This document shows, in pieces, positions 46,888 to 54,056 of a DNA stretch of 64,000 bases; position 1 is the stretch's first letter, and each line of letters begins with the position of its first letter. The position numbers and the translations under genes are program-made. This DNA is from Streptomyces lavendofoliae. GTDB lineage: Bacteria > Actinomycetota > Actinomycetes > Streptomycetales > Streptomycetaceae. The notes under the pieces were generated by a model, which worked only from the letters and a program-made list of their open reading frames with translations, was not told the DNA's origin and ran no database searches. The DNA is taken from NCBI RefSeq assembly GCF_014649735.1, contig NZ_BMTP01000012.1, forward strand, positions 62,001 through 126,000, written 5' to 3'.

Positions 46888-47868
46888 TTACTTGCTCTCC
46901 TCGGTACGGGTCTGGCTGACGGCGGACTCGTTGCCGCCCAGAAGCAGGTAGAGGACGGCCATGCGGATCGAGACGCCGTTGGCGACCTGCTCGACGACCG
47001 TGCAGCGGCCGGAGTCGGCGACCTCGGCGGTGATCTCCATGCCGCGCACCATCGGGCCGGGGTGCATCACGATGGCGTGCTCGGGCATCTTCGCCATGCG
47101 GTCGCCGTCGAGGCCGTAGCGGCGGGAGTACTCGCGCTCGGTGGGGAAGAACGCGGCGTTCATGCGCTCGCGCTGGACGCGCAGCATCATCACGGCGTCG
47201 GACTTCGGCAGGGTGCTGTCGAGGTCGTACGACACCTCGCAGGGCCAGTTCCCGACGCCGACCGGGACGAGGGTGGGAGGGGCGACGAGGGTGACCTCGG
47301 CGCCGAGGGTGTGCAGCAGGTCGACGTTGGAGCGGGCGACCCGGCTGTGCAGGACGTCGCCGACGATGGTGATCCGCTTGCCCGCCAGGTCCTGGCCGAG
47401 CCCGGCGTCCCGGCCGACCAGCCGGCGGCGCATGGTGAAGGCGTCCAGCAGCGCCTGCGTGGGGTGCTGGTGGGTGCCGTCACCGGCGTTGATGACGGCG
47501 GCGTCGATCCAGCCGGAGGTCGCCAGCCGGTACGGAGCGCCGGAGGCGCCGTGCCGGATGACGACGGCGTCGACGCCCATGGCCTCCAGGGTCTGCGCGG
47601 TGTCCTTGAGGGACTCGCCCTTGGACACCGAGGAGCCCTTGGCGCTGAAGTTGATGACGTCGGCGGAGAGGCGCTTCTCGGCGGCCTCGAAGGAGATGCG
47701 GGTGCGGGTCGAGTCCTCGAAGAAGAGGTTGACGACGGTGCGGCCGCGCAGGGTGGGCAGCTTCTTGATCGGCCGGTCGGCGACCCGGGCCATCTCCTCG
47801 GCGGTGTCGAGGATGAGGACGGCGTCGTCGCGGGTGAGGTCGGCGGCCGAGATGAGGTGACGCATCAT
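46888..47868 (-). CDS. pyrB: Aspartate carbamoyltransferase catalytic subunit
   Basis: Joins carbamoyl phosphate and aspartate. 326 residues. The carbamoyl-phosphate loop NLFFEDSTRTRISFE is intact, with the mobile KGSSVSKGESLKDT loop, HQHPTQALLDAF and the aspartate site PGPMVRGMEI. No pyrI regulatory subunit is present in the window. ATG at 47868 is followed by a second ATG codon; either could be used. 118 nt separate it from pyrR. It ends with TAA, rare in this GC-rich setting. Confidence 0.97.
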   Translation of the reverse strand: MMRHLISAADLTRDDAVLILDTAEEMARVADRPIKKLPTLRGRTVVNLFFEDSTRTRISFEAAEKRLSADVINFSAKGSSVSKGESLKDTAQTLEAMGVDAVVIRHGASGAPYRLATSGWIDAAVINAGDGTHQHPTQALLDAFTMRRRLVGRDAGLGQDLAGKRITIVGDVLHSRVARSNVDLLHTLGAEVTLVAPPTLVPVGVGNWPCEVSYDLDSTLPKSDAVMMLRVQRERMNAAFFPTEREYSRRYGLDGDRMAKMPEHAIVMHPGPMVRGMEITAEVADSGRCTVVEQVANGVSIRMAVLYLLLGGNESAVSQTRTEESK

Positions 47869-47986
47869 CTTGGGGTGTTTCTCCGGTTTTGTGGAGGCAG
47901 AGGGCCGAGTGGGGACCTGTGCGGGACAGGCCCGACGGGCGTGCGGGCGCGCGGCGGCACGCCGTACGAGGGGTCGTACGGAGGTG

Positions 47987-48574
47987 CTACCGCTCGCCGG
48001 CCGGAGCGGTGGGGGCGGTCTCCCGCACACCGAGCAGCACGGTGTCGCGACCGTCCTCCTCGGAGAGCAGGACCTTGACCGTCTCCCGCAGCGACGTGGG
48101 GAGGTTCTTGCCGACGTAGTCGGCACGGATCGGGAGTTCGCGGTGGCCCCGGTCGACGAGGACCGCGAGCTGGACGGCGCGCGGGCGGCCGATGTCGCCG
48201 AGCGCGTCGAGGGCGGCGCGGATGGTGCGGCCGGAGAACAGCACGTCGTCGACGAGGACGACCAGGCGGCCGTCGATGCCGTCGCCGGGGATCTCGGTGC
48301 GGGCGAGCGCGCGGGCGGGCCGCATCCGCAGATCGTCCCGGTACATGGTGATGTCGAGCGAGCCGACCGGTGTCGTGCGGCCGGTGATCTGCTCGAGCTT
48401 GTCGGCCAGGCGGCGGGCGAGGAAGACGCCACGCGTGGGAATGCCGAGGAGTACCACGTCGTCGGCGCCCTTGGCGCGCTCGACGATCTCGTGGGCGATA
48501 CGGGTCAGTACCCGTGCGATGTCGGGGCCCTCGAGGACGGGGCGCGCGGCATCGGACTGCGAAATGGCGTCCAT
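47987..48574 (-). CDS. pyrR: PyrR: pyr operon RNA-binding regulator/uracil phosphoribosyltransferase
   Basis: 195-residue type I phosphoribosyltransferase that senses UMP/PRPP and binds pyr mRNA. The PRPP loop is VLVDDVLFSGRTIRAALDAL; SLDITMYRDDL and VLLGIPTRGVFLARRLA are typical of PyrR. ATG at 48574 with AAGGAGG upstream sets the start; in-frame upstream codons are leader. First gene of the operon. A PyrR-binding loop ends next to its own Shine-Dalgarno, so PyrR probably represses its own translation and with it the coupled downstream genes. Confidence 0.96.
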   Translation of the reverse strand: MDAISQSDAARPVLEGPDIARVLTRIAHEIVERAKGADDVVLLGIPTRGVFLARRLADKLEQITGRTTPVGSLDITMYRDDLRMRPARALARTEIPGDGIDGRLVVLVDDVLFSGRTIRAALDALGDIGRPRAVQLAVLVDRGHRELPIRADYVGKNLPTSLRETVKVLLSEEDGRDTVLLGVRETAPTAPAGER

Positions 48575-48593
48575 GGAAACGGACCTCCTTCTC

Positions 48594-48607
48594 CGCCTCA
48601 CGGGACG
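48594..48607 (-). promoter_or_regulatory. PyrR-binding RNA loop in pyrR leader
   Basis: On the minus strand CGTCCCGTGAGGCG fits the PyrR binding-loop consensus ARUCCNGNGAGGYU at 12 of 14 places; the two changed end bases (C and G) can still pair. A short stem UCCG/CGGA flanks it, and the loop lies 5 nt before the AAGGAGG at 48582-48588. Confidence 0.8.
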
Positions 48608-48718
48608 GACCTTAAAGGACGTCGGATTTGCGCCACCCACGGTACCAGGGCCGGAGAGCCGCCCGTGTCCGGGGTGGTGAACACCGTCGGTACGGACCAT
48701 TCGGCTTGACGCAGCCAA

Positions 48719-48733
48719 GTAACGCTGCGTAAC
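48719..48733 (+). promoter_or_regulatory. BldD operator in the bldD promoter
   Basis: GTAACGCTGCGTAAC matches the 15-bp BldD consensus NTNACNC(A/T)GNGTNAN at every fixed position. A second palindrome, CTCACAGTGAG, follows directly (48734-48744). They end 37 and 26 nt before the bldD ATG, as expected for autorepression. Confidence 0.88.
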
Positions 48734-48770
48734 CTCACAGTGAGTTACCAGCCTTCGTCCCGGGAGCTAT

Positions 48771-49271
48771 ATGTCCAGCGAATACGCAAAACAGCTCGGG
48801 GCCAAGCTCCGTGCCATCCGCACCCAGCAGGGCCTCTCCCTCCACGGTGTGGAAGAGAAGTCCCAGGGCCGCTGGAAGGCCGTGGTGGTCGGTTCGTACG
48901 AGCGCGGTGACCGTGCCGTGACCGTGCAGCGCCTCGCCGAGCTGGCCGACTTCTACGGCGTCCCGGTGCAGGAGCTGCTGCCGGGCACCACGCCGGGCGG
49001 AGCCGCCGAGCCGCCGCCGAAGCTCGTCCTGGACCTGGAGCGCCTGGCGCACGTCCCCGCGGAGAAGGCGGGCCCGCTGCAGCGCTACGCGGCGACGATC
49101 CAGTCGCAGCGCGGTGACTACAACGGCAAGGTGCTGTCCATCCGCCAGGACGACCTGCGCACCCTAGCCGTGATCTACGACCAGTCGCCCTCGGTGCTGA
49201 CCGAGCAGCTGATCAGCTGGGGCGTGCTGGACGCGGACGCGCGCCGCGCGGTGGCGCACGAAGAGGCCTGA
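48771..49271 (+). CDS. bldD: BldD, c-di-GMP-responsive master developmental repressor
   Basis: 166-residue DNA-binding protein that represses sporulation genes during vegetative growth when tetrameric c-di-GMP clamps two C-terminal domains. The N-terminal XRE HTH (about 8-70) has LRAIRTQQGLSLHGVEEKS. The C-terminal signature R114-G-D116-X8-R125-Q-D-D128 is complete, so c-di-GMP binding should be intact. The ATG start lacks a strong Shine-Dalgarno (GGGAG 7 nt upstream). It is divergent from pyrR; the 196-bp spacer holds the BldD operator on one side and the PyrR leader on the other. Confidence 0.98.
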   Translation: MSSEYAKQLGAKLRAIRTQQGLSLHGVEEKSQGRWKAVVVGSYERGDRAVTVQRLAELADFYGVPVQELLPGTTPGGAAEPPPKLVLDLERLAHVPAEKAGPLQRYAATIQSQRGDYNGKVLSIRQDDLRTLAVIYDQSPSVLTEQLISWGVLDADARRAVAHEEA

Positions 49272-49424
49272 CAGCCGGACCCACTACAGCAGAAACGTTG
49301 CCGCCGGGTGCGGGGGGCCTTCGGGCGCCCCACCGCCCCGGCGGCTCTCTTGTGCCCGGGCTCCGGGACCCGTCCTCCGCACCTCACGCCGAGAGGACCC
49401 GGCCCCGTGCCGGCACGTCGCACG

Positions 49425-49464
49425 CCGAAGGGCCCGCCGCGCGAGTGCGCTGCGGGCCCTTCGG
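49425..49464. terminator. Bidirectional terminator between bldD and nusB
   Basis: 13-bp perfect stem CCGAAGGGCCCGC (49425-49437) with GCGGGCCCTTCGG (49452-49464), 14-nt loop, between convergent genes; it ends 18 nt from the nusB stop. Confidence 0.78.
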
Positions 49465-49481
49465 GCGGAACGGGTCGCGGG

Positions 49482-49910
49482 TCAGTCCCGGCGGAGCCTC
49501 GGCTTGAGGTCCTTGAAGCGGGCCAGCAGGCCGTTGACGAACGACGGCGACTCGTCGGTGGAGAACTCCTTGGCGAGCTGCACCGCCTCGTCGATCACCA
49601 CGGCGTCCGGCGTGCCGTCCACCCAGACCAGCTCGTACGCGCCGAGGCGCAGGATGTTGCGGTCGACGACCGGCATCCGGTCGAGCGCCCAGCCCTCCGC
49701 GTAGGTGGCGATGAGCTCGTCGATCCGGCCGGCGTACTGCGCGTACCCCTCGATGAGCTCCATCGTGTACTCGCCGACCGGCGGCTGCCGGTCGTCGGAC
49801 CGGGCGTGCCGGACCCAGTCCGCGAGGACCTCCTGCGCGGGCACCCCGCGCTGGTCGGCCTCGAAGAGGATCTGGAAGGCGCGCTTACGGGCCTTGTTCC
49901 GGGCAGCCAC
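49482..49910 (-). CDS. nusB: Transcription antitermination factor NusB
   Basis: 142-residue all-helical RNA-binding protein that joins NusE (S10) on boxA RNA for rRNA antitermination. Typical blocks are ARNKARKRAFQILFEADQRG at the start, MPVVDRNILRLGAYELVW and the C-terminal VIDEAVQLAKEFSTDESPSF. The GTG start is 2 nt after the efp stop, so it is coupled to efp. Third gene of the pepP-like/efp/nusB unit. The C-terminal tail KDLKPRLRRD is basic. Confidence 0.96.
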   Translation of the reverse strand: MAARNKARKRAFQILFEADQRGVPAQEVLADWVRHARSDDRQPPVGEYTMELIEGYAQYAGRIDELIATYAEGWALDRMPVVDRNILRLGAYELVWVDGTPDAVVIDEAVQLAKEFSTDESPSFVNGLLARFKDLKPRLRRD

Positions 49911-49912
49911 GG

Positions 49913-50479
49913 TTAGCTGTTCACCCGGCCGAGGTAGTCGCTCGTGCGGGTGTCGACCTTGATCTTCTCACCGGTGGTGATGAAGAGCGGGACCTGGATC
50001 TGGTGGCCGGTCTCCAGGATGGCCGGCTTGGTGCCGCCGGTGGAGCGGTCGCCCTGGACGCCCGGCTCGGTCTCCTGGATGGTCAGCTCGACGGCGGCCG
50101 GCAGCTCGACGTAGAGCACCTCGCCCTCGTGCGTGGCGACGGTGGCGGTGAAGCCCTCGATCAGGAAGTTCGCGGCGTCGCCGACGGCCGCGCGGGAGAC
50201 GTGCAGCTGGTCGTACGTCTGCATGTCCATGAAGACGAAGTACTCGCCGTCCATGTACGAGAACTGCATGTCGCGGCGGTCGACGGTGGCCGTCTCGACC
50301 TTCACCCCGGCGTTGAACGTCTTGTCGACGATCTTGCCGGAGAGCACGTTCTTGAGCTTGGTGCGCACGAAGGCGGGGCCCTTGCCGGGCTTGACGTGCT
50401 GGAACTCGACCACGGACCAGAGCTGGTCGTTGTCGAGCTTGAGCACCATGCCGTTCTTGAGGTCGTTCGTGGAAGCCAC
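49913..50479 (-). CDS. efp: Elongation factor P
   Basis: 188-residue tRNA-shaped factor that rescues ribosomes stalled on proline runs. Three beta-barrel domains. The tip loop is VKPGKGPAFVRT, so the functional Lys is K33 (K32 without Met) inside a PGKGP palindrome. That loop marks the actinobacterial group described as working with an unmodified lysine, and no EpmA/EpmB/EarP gene is seen nearby. The GTG start (MASTNDLKNGMVLKLD) is 59 nt after the pepP-like gene. Relevant here because the window contains very proline-rich proteins, such as the P-loop protein at 52.6 kb. Confidence 0.96.
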   Translation of the reverse strand: MASTNDLKNGMVLKLDNDQLWSVVEFQHVKPGKGPAFVRTKLKNVLSGKIVDKTFNAGVKVETATVDRRDMQFSYMDGEYFVFMDMQTYDQLHVSRAAVGDAANFLIEGFTATVATHEGEVLYVELPAAVELTIQETEPGVQGDRSTGGTKPAILETGHQIQVPLFITTGEKIKVDTRTSDYLGRVNS

Positions 50480-50538
50480 GGTTGCGGAATCTCCTGGACT
50501 GACGCTGGTGGACGACCGAGGCGTGGTGCGTCACGCGC

Positions 50539-51645
50539 TTACAGCGCGAGCAGCTCCTTGGTCGTGATGGTGAGTAGCTCGGGTCCGCCGTCCGCCTCCT
50601 GGCGTACGACGAGCGTGTCATCGATCCGGACACCGCCCCGGCCCGGGAGGTGGACCCCCGGTTCGACGGTGACCGGCACACAAGCGTCCAGTTTACCCAT
50701 GGCGCCGGGTGCCAACTGCGGGTCCTCCTCGATTTCCAGCCCCACACCGTGCCCGAGGACGGGCGCGACGCACTCCCCGTACCCGGCGCCCTCCAGGATC
50801 TGGCGGGCCGCGCGGTCGACGTCCCCGTACGCCCTGCCGGGGCTGAGCGACTCGCGGGCGGCCCGCTGAGCGGCGAAGACGAGGTCGTACAGCTCGATCT
50901 GCCAGTCCGCGGGCGAGGTGCCGATGACGAACGTCCGGCCGATCTCGCAGCGGTAGCCCCGGTAGTTGGCACCCAGGCAGACGGAGAGGAAATCGCCTTC
51001 CTCCACCCGGCGGTCGGAGGGCCGGTGGCCACCGCGGCCCGCGTTGGGGCCCGTCGCCACGGAAGTGGCGAACGCCGGACCGTCGGCGCCGTGGTCCACC
51101 AGCCGGCGCTCCAGTTCGAGGGCGAGATGGCGCTCGGTACGTCCGACGAGGATGGACTCCAGGAGCTCGCCGAGCGCCTGGTCGGTGATCTCCGCCGCGA
51201 TCCGCAGGCAGGTGATCTCGTCCTCGTCCTTGACGATTCGTTCCTGCTCGACGGCGGTGCCGAGGTCCGCCAGGCGCACCTGAGGAGCGGCCGAACCCAT
51301 CGCCCGGTGGCGGGCCACGCTCAGGTGGTGCTCCTCGACGGCGAGCACGTCGGCTCCCTGTCCGCGGGCGAGGTCGACCGCCGCGACCGCGGGGTCGGTC
51401 CCGGCCCCGGGCAGCACGACGAGCCGCAGCCGCTCGTCGAGACGGCCCTCCACGGGGTCACCGGTCGGCGTGCGGGGGCACAGCAGGGCGTCGTCGCCGG
51501 CGCCCAGCAGCAGGACGGCACCCGGGGGCGCGCCGCCCGCGAGATACCGGACATTGGCGGGGCGGGAGACCAGGGCCGCCGCAGAGCCGGACGCCGCGCA
51601 CCGGTCGCGCAGCCGCCCTCGGCGGTCCGCAAACACCTCTGACAT
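50539..51645 (-). CDS. Xaa-Pro peptidase (M24)-like protein with altered metal site
   Basis: 368 residues with an N-terminal creatinase-like domain (1-130) and a pita-bread M24 domain (135-360). The normal five ligands D-D-H-E-E appear here as C223 (VCLGANYRGY), E234 (RCEIGRTF), H299 (GHGVGLEI), E328 (VTVEPGVHL) and D342 (RIDDTLVV). Three of five are changed, so a dinuclear metal peptidase is doubtful. It could use one metal or have become a binding protein. It lies upstream of efp, as Xaa-Pro peptidases often do. ATG start at 51645 agrees with family alignment. Confidence 0.85.
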   Translation of the reverse strand: MSEVFADRRGRLRDRCAASGSAAALVSRPANVRYLAGGAPPGAVLLLGAGDDALLCPRTPTGDPVEGRLDERLRLVVLPGAGTDPAVAAVDLARGQGADVLAVEEHHLSVARHRAMGSAAPQVRLADLGTAVEQERIVKDEDEITCLRIAAEITDQALGELLESILVGRTERHLALELERRLVDHGADGPAFATSVATGPNAGRGGHRPSDRRVEEGDFLSVCLGANYRGYRCEIGRTFVIGTSPADWQIELYDLVFAAQRAARESLSPGRAYGDVDRAARQILEGAGYGECVAPVLGHGVGLEIEEDPQLAPGAMGKLDACVPVTVEPGVHLPGRGGVRIDDTLVVRQEADGGPELLTITTKELLAL

Positions 51646-51802
51646 GCCCCGAGCCTACGAGCGCCGGCGCCGCTCGGCAGGTCGGGCGGGACCGACCGGG
51701 GCGCCGGTGGCCCCGCACGGCGGACGGAACCCGGTACTGGGTGGCGGAATCCGGGGTATCCGGCGAACCGGACACATTGTTCACGGTTCGAAGGAGTCGC
51801 CC

Positions 51803-52318
51803 ATGCCGGCCAGCACTGCCACCAAGACCAACGACGTCGTCGAGCTGATCCTGCGCGACCACCGCAAGATGGAGGAGCTGTTCCGGACGATGCGGAACGT
51901 CGAGGCCGACCGGGCCGGGGCGCTCCAGGAGTTCTCCGCGCTGCTGGTGGCACACGCCGCGGCGGAGGAGAGCGAGGTCTACCCCGCGCTGCGGCGTTAC
52001 AAGAACGTGGACGACGAGGACGTCGAGCACAGCTTGCACGAGCACGAGGAGGGCAACGAGGCCCTCCTGGCGCTGCTCGAAGTCGAGGACGTCGGCTCCG
52101 AGGAGTGGGACGAGAAGCTCGAGGAGCTCGTCACGGCGGTGAACCACCACGCGGACGAGGAGGAGCGGACCCTCCTCAACGACGCGCGCGAGAACGTCTC
52201 GGACGAGCGTCGCGCCGAGCTGGGCGCGGCCTTCCGGAAGGCCCGCGCCGAGCAGCTGGAGGCCGACTGCGGCCGGCTGGAGAACGTGCGCCGGCTGGTG
52301 GAGTCGTCCTCCGACTGA
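51803..52318 (+). CDS. Hemerythrin-like (HHE) domain protein
   Basis: 171-residue four-helix bundle with metal-ligand patterns of the HHE cation-binding family: ILRDHRKMEEL, LLVAHAAAEESEVYP, HSLHEHEEGNEAL and VNHHADEEERTLL. It should hold a non-haem di-iron site and may sense or detoxify oxygen, NO or peroxide. No enzyme or regulator domain is attached. ATG at 51803 follows AAGGAG by 6 nt. Divergent from the pepP-like gene. A -10-like GGGTAT lies at 51754-51759 but no matching -35 box is present. A very strong terminator follows. Confidence 0.9.
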   Translation: MPASTATKTNDVVELILRDHRKMEELFRTMRNVEADRAGALQEFSALLVAHAAAEESEVYPALRRYKNVDDEDVEHSLHEHEEGNEALLALLEVEDVGSEEWDEKLEELVTAVNHHADEEERTLLNDARENVSDERRAELGAAFRKARAEQLEADCGRLENVRRLVESSSD

Positions 52319-52334
52319 GCGCGGCCGGCGACGG

Positions 52335-52376
52335 GGCGAACCGCCCGGACGGGTCCGTCCGGGCGGTTCGCCTTTT
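52335..52376 (+). terminator. Very strong intrinsic terminator after hemerythrin gene
   Basis: 18-bp perfect stem (52335-52352 with 52355-52372), minimal loop, followed by TTTT; starts 16 nt after the stop codon. The 240 bp beyond it are GC-rich and hold nothing that I recognise. Confidence 0.92.
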
Positions 52377-52615
52377 CCCGTGCGCCGGGCGGGACGCCTC
52401 GTGCCGGACCGGCCCGGCGCGGGGCGGCTCCATGGACTCGGCCGCTCCGGCCCGGCCCGGCGGGCGCGAGGCGGGTCGCCGGTCGGCGCGGCCGGGGCCC
52501 GTGGAAGCCGGCCGGCGCGGCCGGCGGGCCCCCCGGGCCGGTGGGGCCCGGGCGGCGAACCGGCCGGCGGGCGCCCCGGGCCGGGCCGGCGCGCGAGGGG
52601 CCCGGCACGAGGCGA

Positions 52616-53467
52616 CTAGAAGGCCGGCGGGCTGGCTATGGCGCGGGCGAGGACGTCGTCCAGGACGCGGGCGGTGGTCTCCACGTCGTACGTGGAGTTG
52701 TCGATGATCGGCAGGCCCGAGCCGTACCACCCGGCCATCCGGCCGTGGATGCCGGCGACCTCCTCGTCCGACAGGCGGCGGTTGCCGGTGCGCTCGGCGT
52801 TGCGCTCCAGGACGATCTCCAGGCCCGGGAGGAGCACCACGGGGAGCAGGCCGGGTCCGACGTGCCGCTTCCAGCCGCCGAGGCCGACCACCGGTCGGTC
52901 GGGGAAGACGGCGTCGTCGAGGATGCAGGAGATGCCGTTGGCGAGGAAGTTCCGCGCGGCGAAGCCGCAGGTGCGGCGGGCCAGGCGGTACTGGGCCTCG
53001 GACCGGTCGTTCCAGCCGTCCTGGGGGTCGGCGAAGCCTGCGCAGACCCATTCGCGCACGTCGTCCAGGCTGATGTGCGCGGTCGGGACGCGTCGGTTGT
53101 GCGCCCAGTGACGCGCCACGGTCGTCTTGCCCGCACCGGCCGGGCCGATGAGCAGGACGGCCAGGGTGGCTGTCCCCGTGCCGGTGCCGTGGCCGGCGGG
53201 CGGCGGGGCCGGGGCGGCGACCGGCGCGCCGGGCGGGAGGTGGACATGGCCCGTGGTGTCGGCCGGCGGCGCGGGGGGTGCGGCCCAGCCCGGGGCGGGC
53301 GGGTGCGCCGGGGCGGTCCCCGGCGGAGGCCCGTCCATGGGCGGGGCGGGCGGCCCCTGGGGCGGCGGCGGGCCCGGGTGGTGGGCGGCGGCCTGGGTCG
53401 TCCATCCGGTGGCTGCGTGCCCCGGCTGGTGGGGCGGCGGCAGCGGAGCCCCCACTGCGTGCTGCAT
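52616..53467 (-). CDS. P-loop kinase-like ATPase with proline-rich N-terminus
   Basis: 283 residues. The first 90 are disordered and very proline/alanine-rich (PPPHQPGHAATGWTT, HPGPPPPQGPPAPP). The C-terminal domain starts with Walker A VLLIGPAGAGKTTVARHW and continues with HISLDDVREWVCAG, CILDDAVFPDRP and ERNAERTGNRRLSDEE, the look of a small nucleoside-kinase-like or AAA_33 protein. The substrate is unknown. ATG at 53467 has GGAG 9 nt upstream. Poly-proline tracts suggest dependence on EF-P, encoded 2 kb away. It stands alone downstream of the aroQ terminator. Confidence 0.8.
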   Translation of the reverse strand: MQHAVGAPLPPPHQPGHAATGWTTQAAAHHPGPPPPQGPPAPPMDGPPPGTAPAHPPAPGWAAPPAPPADTTGHVHLPPGAPVAAPAPPPAGHGTGTGTATLAVLLIGPAGAGKTTVARHWAHNRRVPTAHISLDDVREWVCAGFADPQDGWNDRSEAQYRLARRTCGFAARNFLANGISCILDDAVFPDRPVVGLGGWKRHVGPGLLPVVLLPGLEIVLERNAERTGNRRLSDEEVAGIHGRMAGWYGSGLPIIDNSTYDVETTARVLDDVLARAIASPPAF

Positions 53468-53541
53468 CCGGTGCCACTCCGTCTCGTGCGACTGACGCTG
53501 GTCGGGCGCCCGTTCGGGTCGCCCGTTACCGAACCGTACCC

Positions 53542-53574
53542 TCCCCGGCCGCTGTTGGGTGAAACGGCCGGGGA
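53542..53574 (-). terminator. Terminator of the aro operon
   Basis: 10-bp perfect stem TCCCCGGCCG (53542-53551) with CGGCCGGGGA (53565-53574), 13-nt loop, starting 17 nt after the aroQ stop. Confidence 0.7.
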
Positions 53575-53591
53575 CGGTGGGACGTGCCCGG

Positions 53592-54056
53592 TCAGTCGGA
53601 GGGTCCGCCGCCGGGTTCGCCGGCCAGCTCGTCGGCGAGGGCGCGCAGGGCGAGGCGGTAGGACCCGATGCCGAAGCCCGCGACGGTACCCGTGGCGACG
53701 GCCGCCACCACGGAGGTGTGCCGGAACTCCTCACGCGCGTACGGGTTGGAGATGTGCACCTCGATGAGGGGGGCGGTCCGCTGGGCGGCCGCGTCCCTCA
53801 TCCCGTACGAGTAGTGGGTGAAGGCACCGGGGTTGATGACCACCGGGAGGGAGCCGTCGGCCGCCTCGTGCAGCCAGCGGATCAGCTCGCCCTCGTCGTT
53901 CGTCTCGCGTACGTCGACGTCGAAGCCCAGCTCCTCGCCGAGCGCCTTGCAGGTGTCCACCAGCCCGGCGTACGACGTCGCGCCGTACACGTCGGGCTCC
54001 CGCGAGCCGAGGCGGCCGAGGTTGGGGCCGTTGAGGACGAGCACCCTGCGGGTCAT
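53592..54056 (-). CDS. aroQ: 3-Dehydroquinate dehydratase, type II
   Basis: Third shikimate-pathway step, dehydroquinate to dehydroshikimate. 154 residues, dodecameric type II fold. Active-site pieces present: VLNGPNLGRLGSREPDVYG with the mobile-loop Arg and Tyr, INPGAFTHYSYGMRDA, and IEVHISNPYAREEFRHTS with the catalytic His. ATG at 54056 overlaps the aroB stop by 4 nt. Last gene of the aroC-aroK-aroB-aroQ unit. Confidence 0.96.
   Translation of the reverse strand: MTRRVLVLNGPNLGRLGSREPDVYGATSYAGLVDTCKALGEELGFDVDVRETNDEGELIRWLHEAADGSLPVVINPGAFTHYSYGMRDAAAQRTAPLIEVHISNPYAREEFRHTSVVAAVATGTVAGFGIGSYRLALRALADELAGEPGGGPSD

Noticed and set aside
51754..51759. GGGTAT upstream of the hemerythrin gene as a stress-sigma promoter
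   Set aside because: No GNNT box at 14-16 nt upstream, so the -35 element is missing.
53536..53541. GGGTAC on the minus strand upstream of the P-loop protein gene
   Set aside because: No GNNT at the right spacing; the nearest GTTT is 20 nt away and the motif overlaps the aroQ terminator region.
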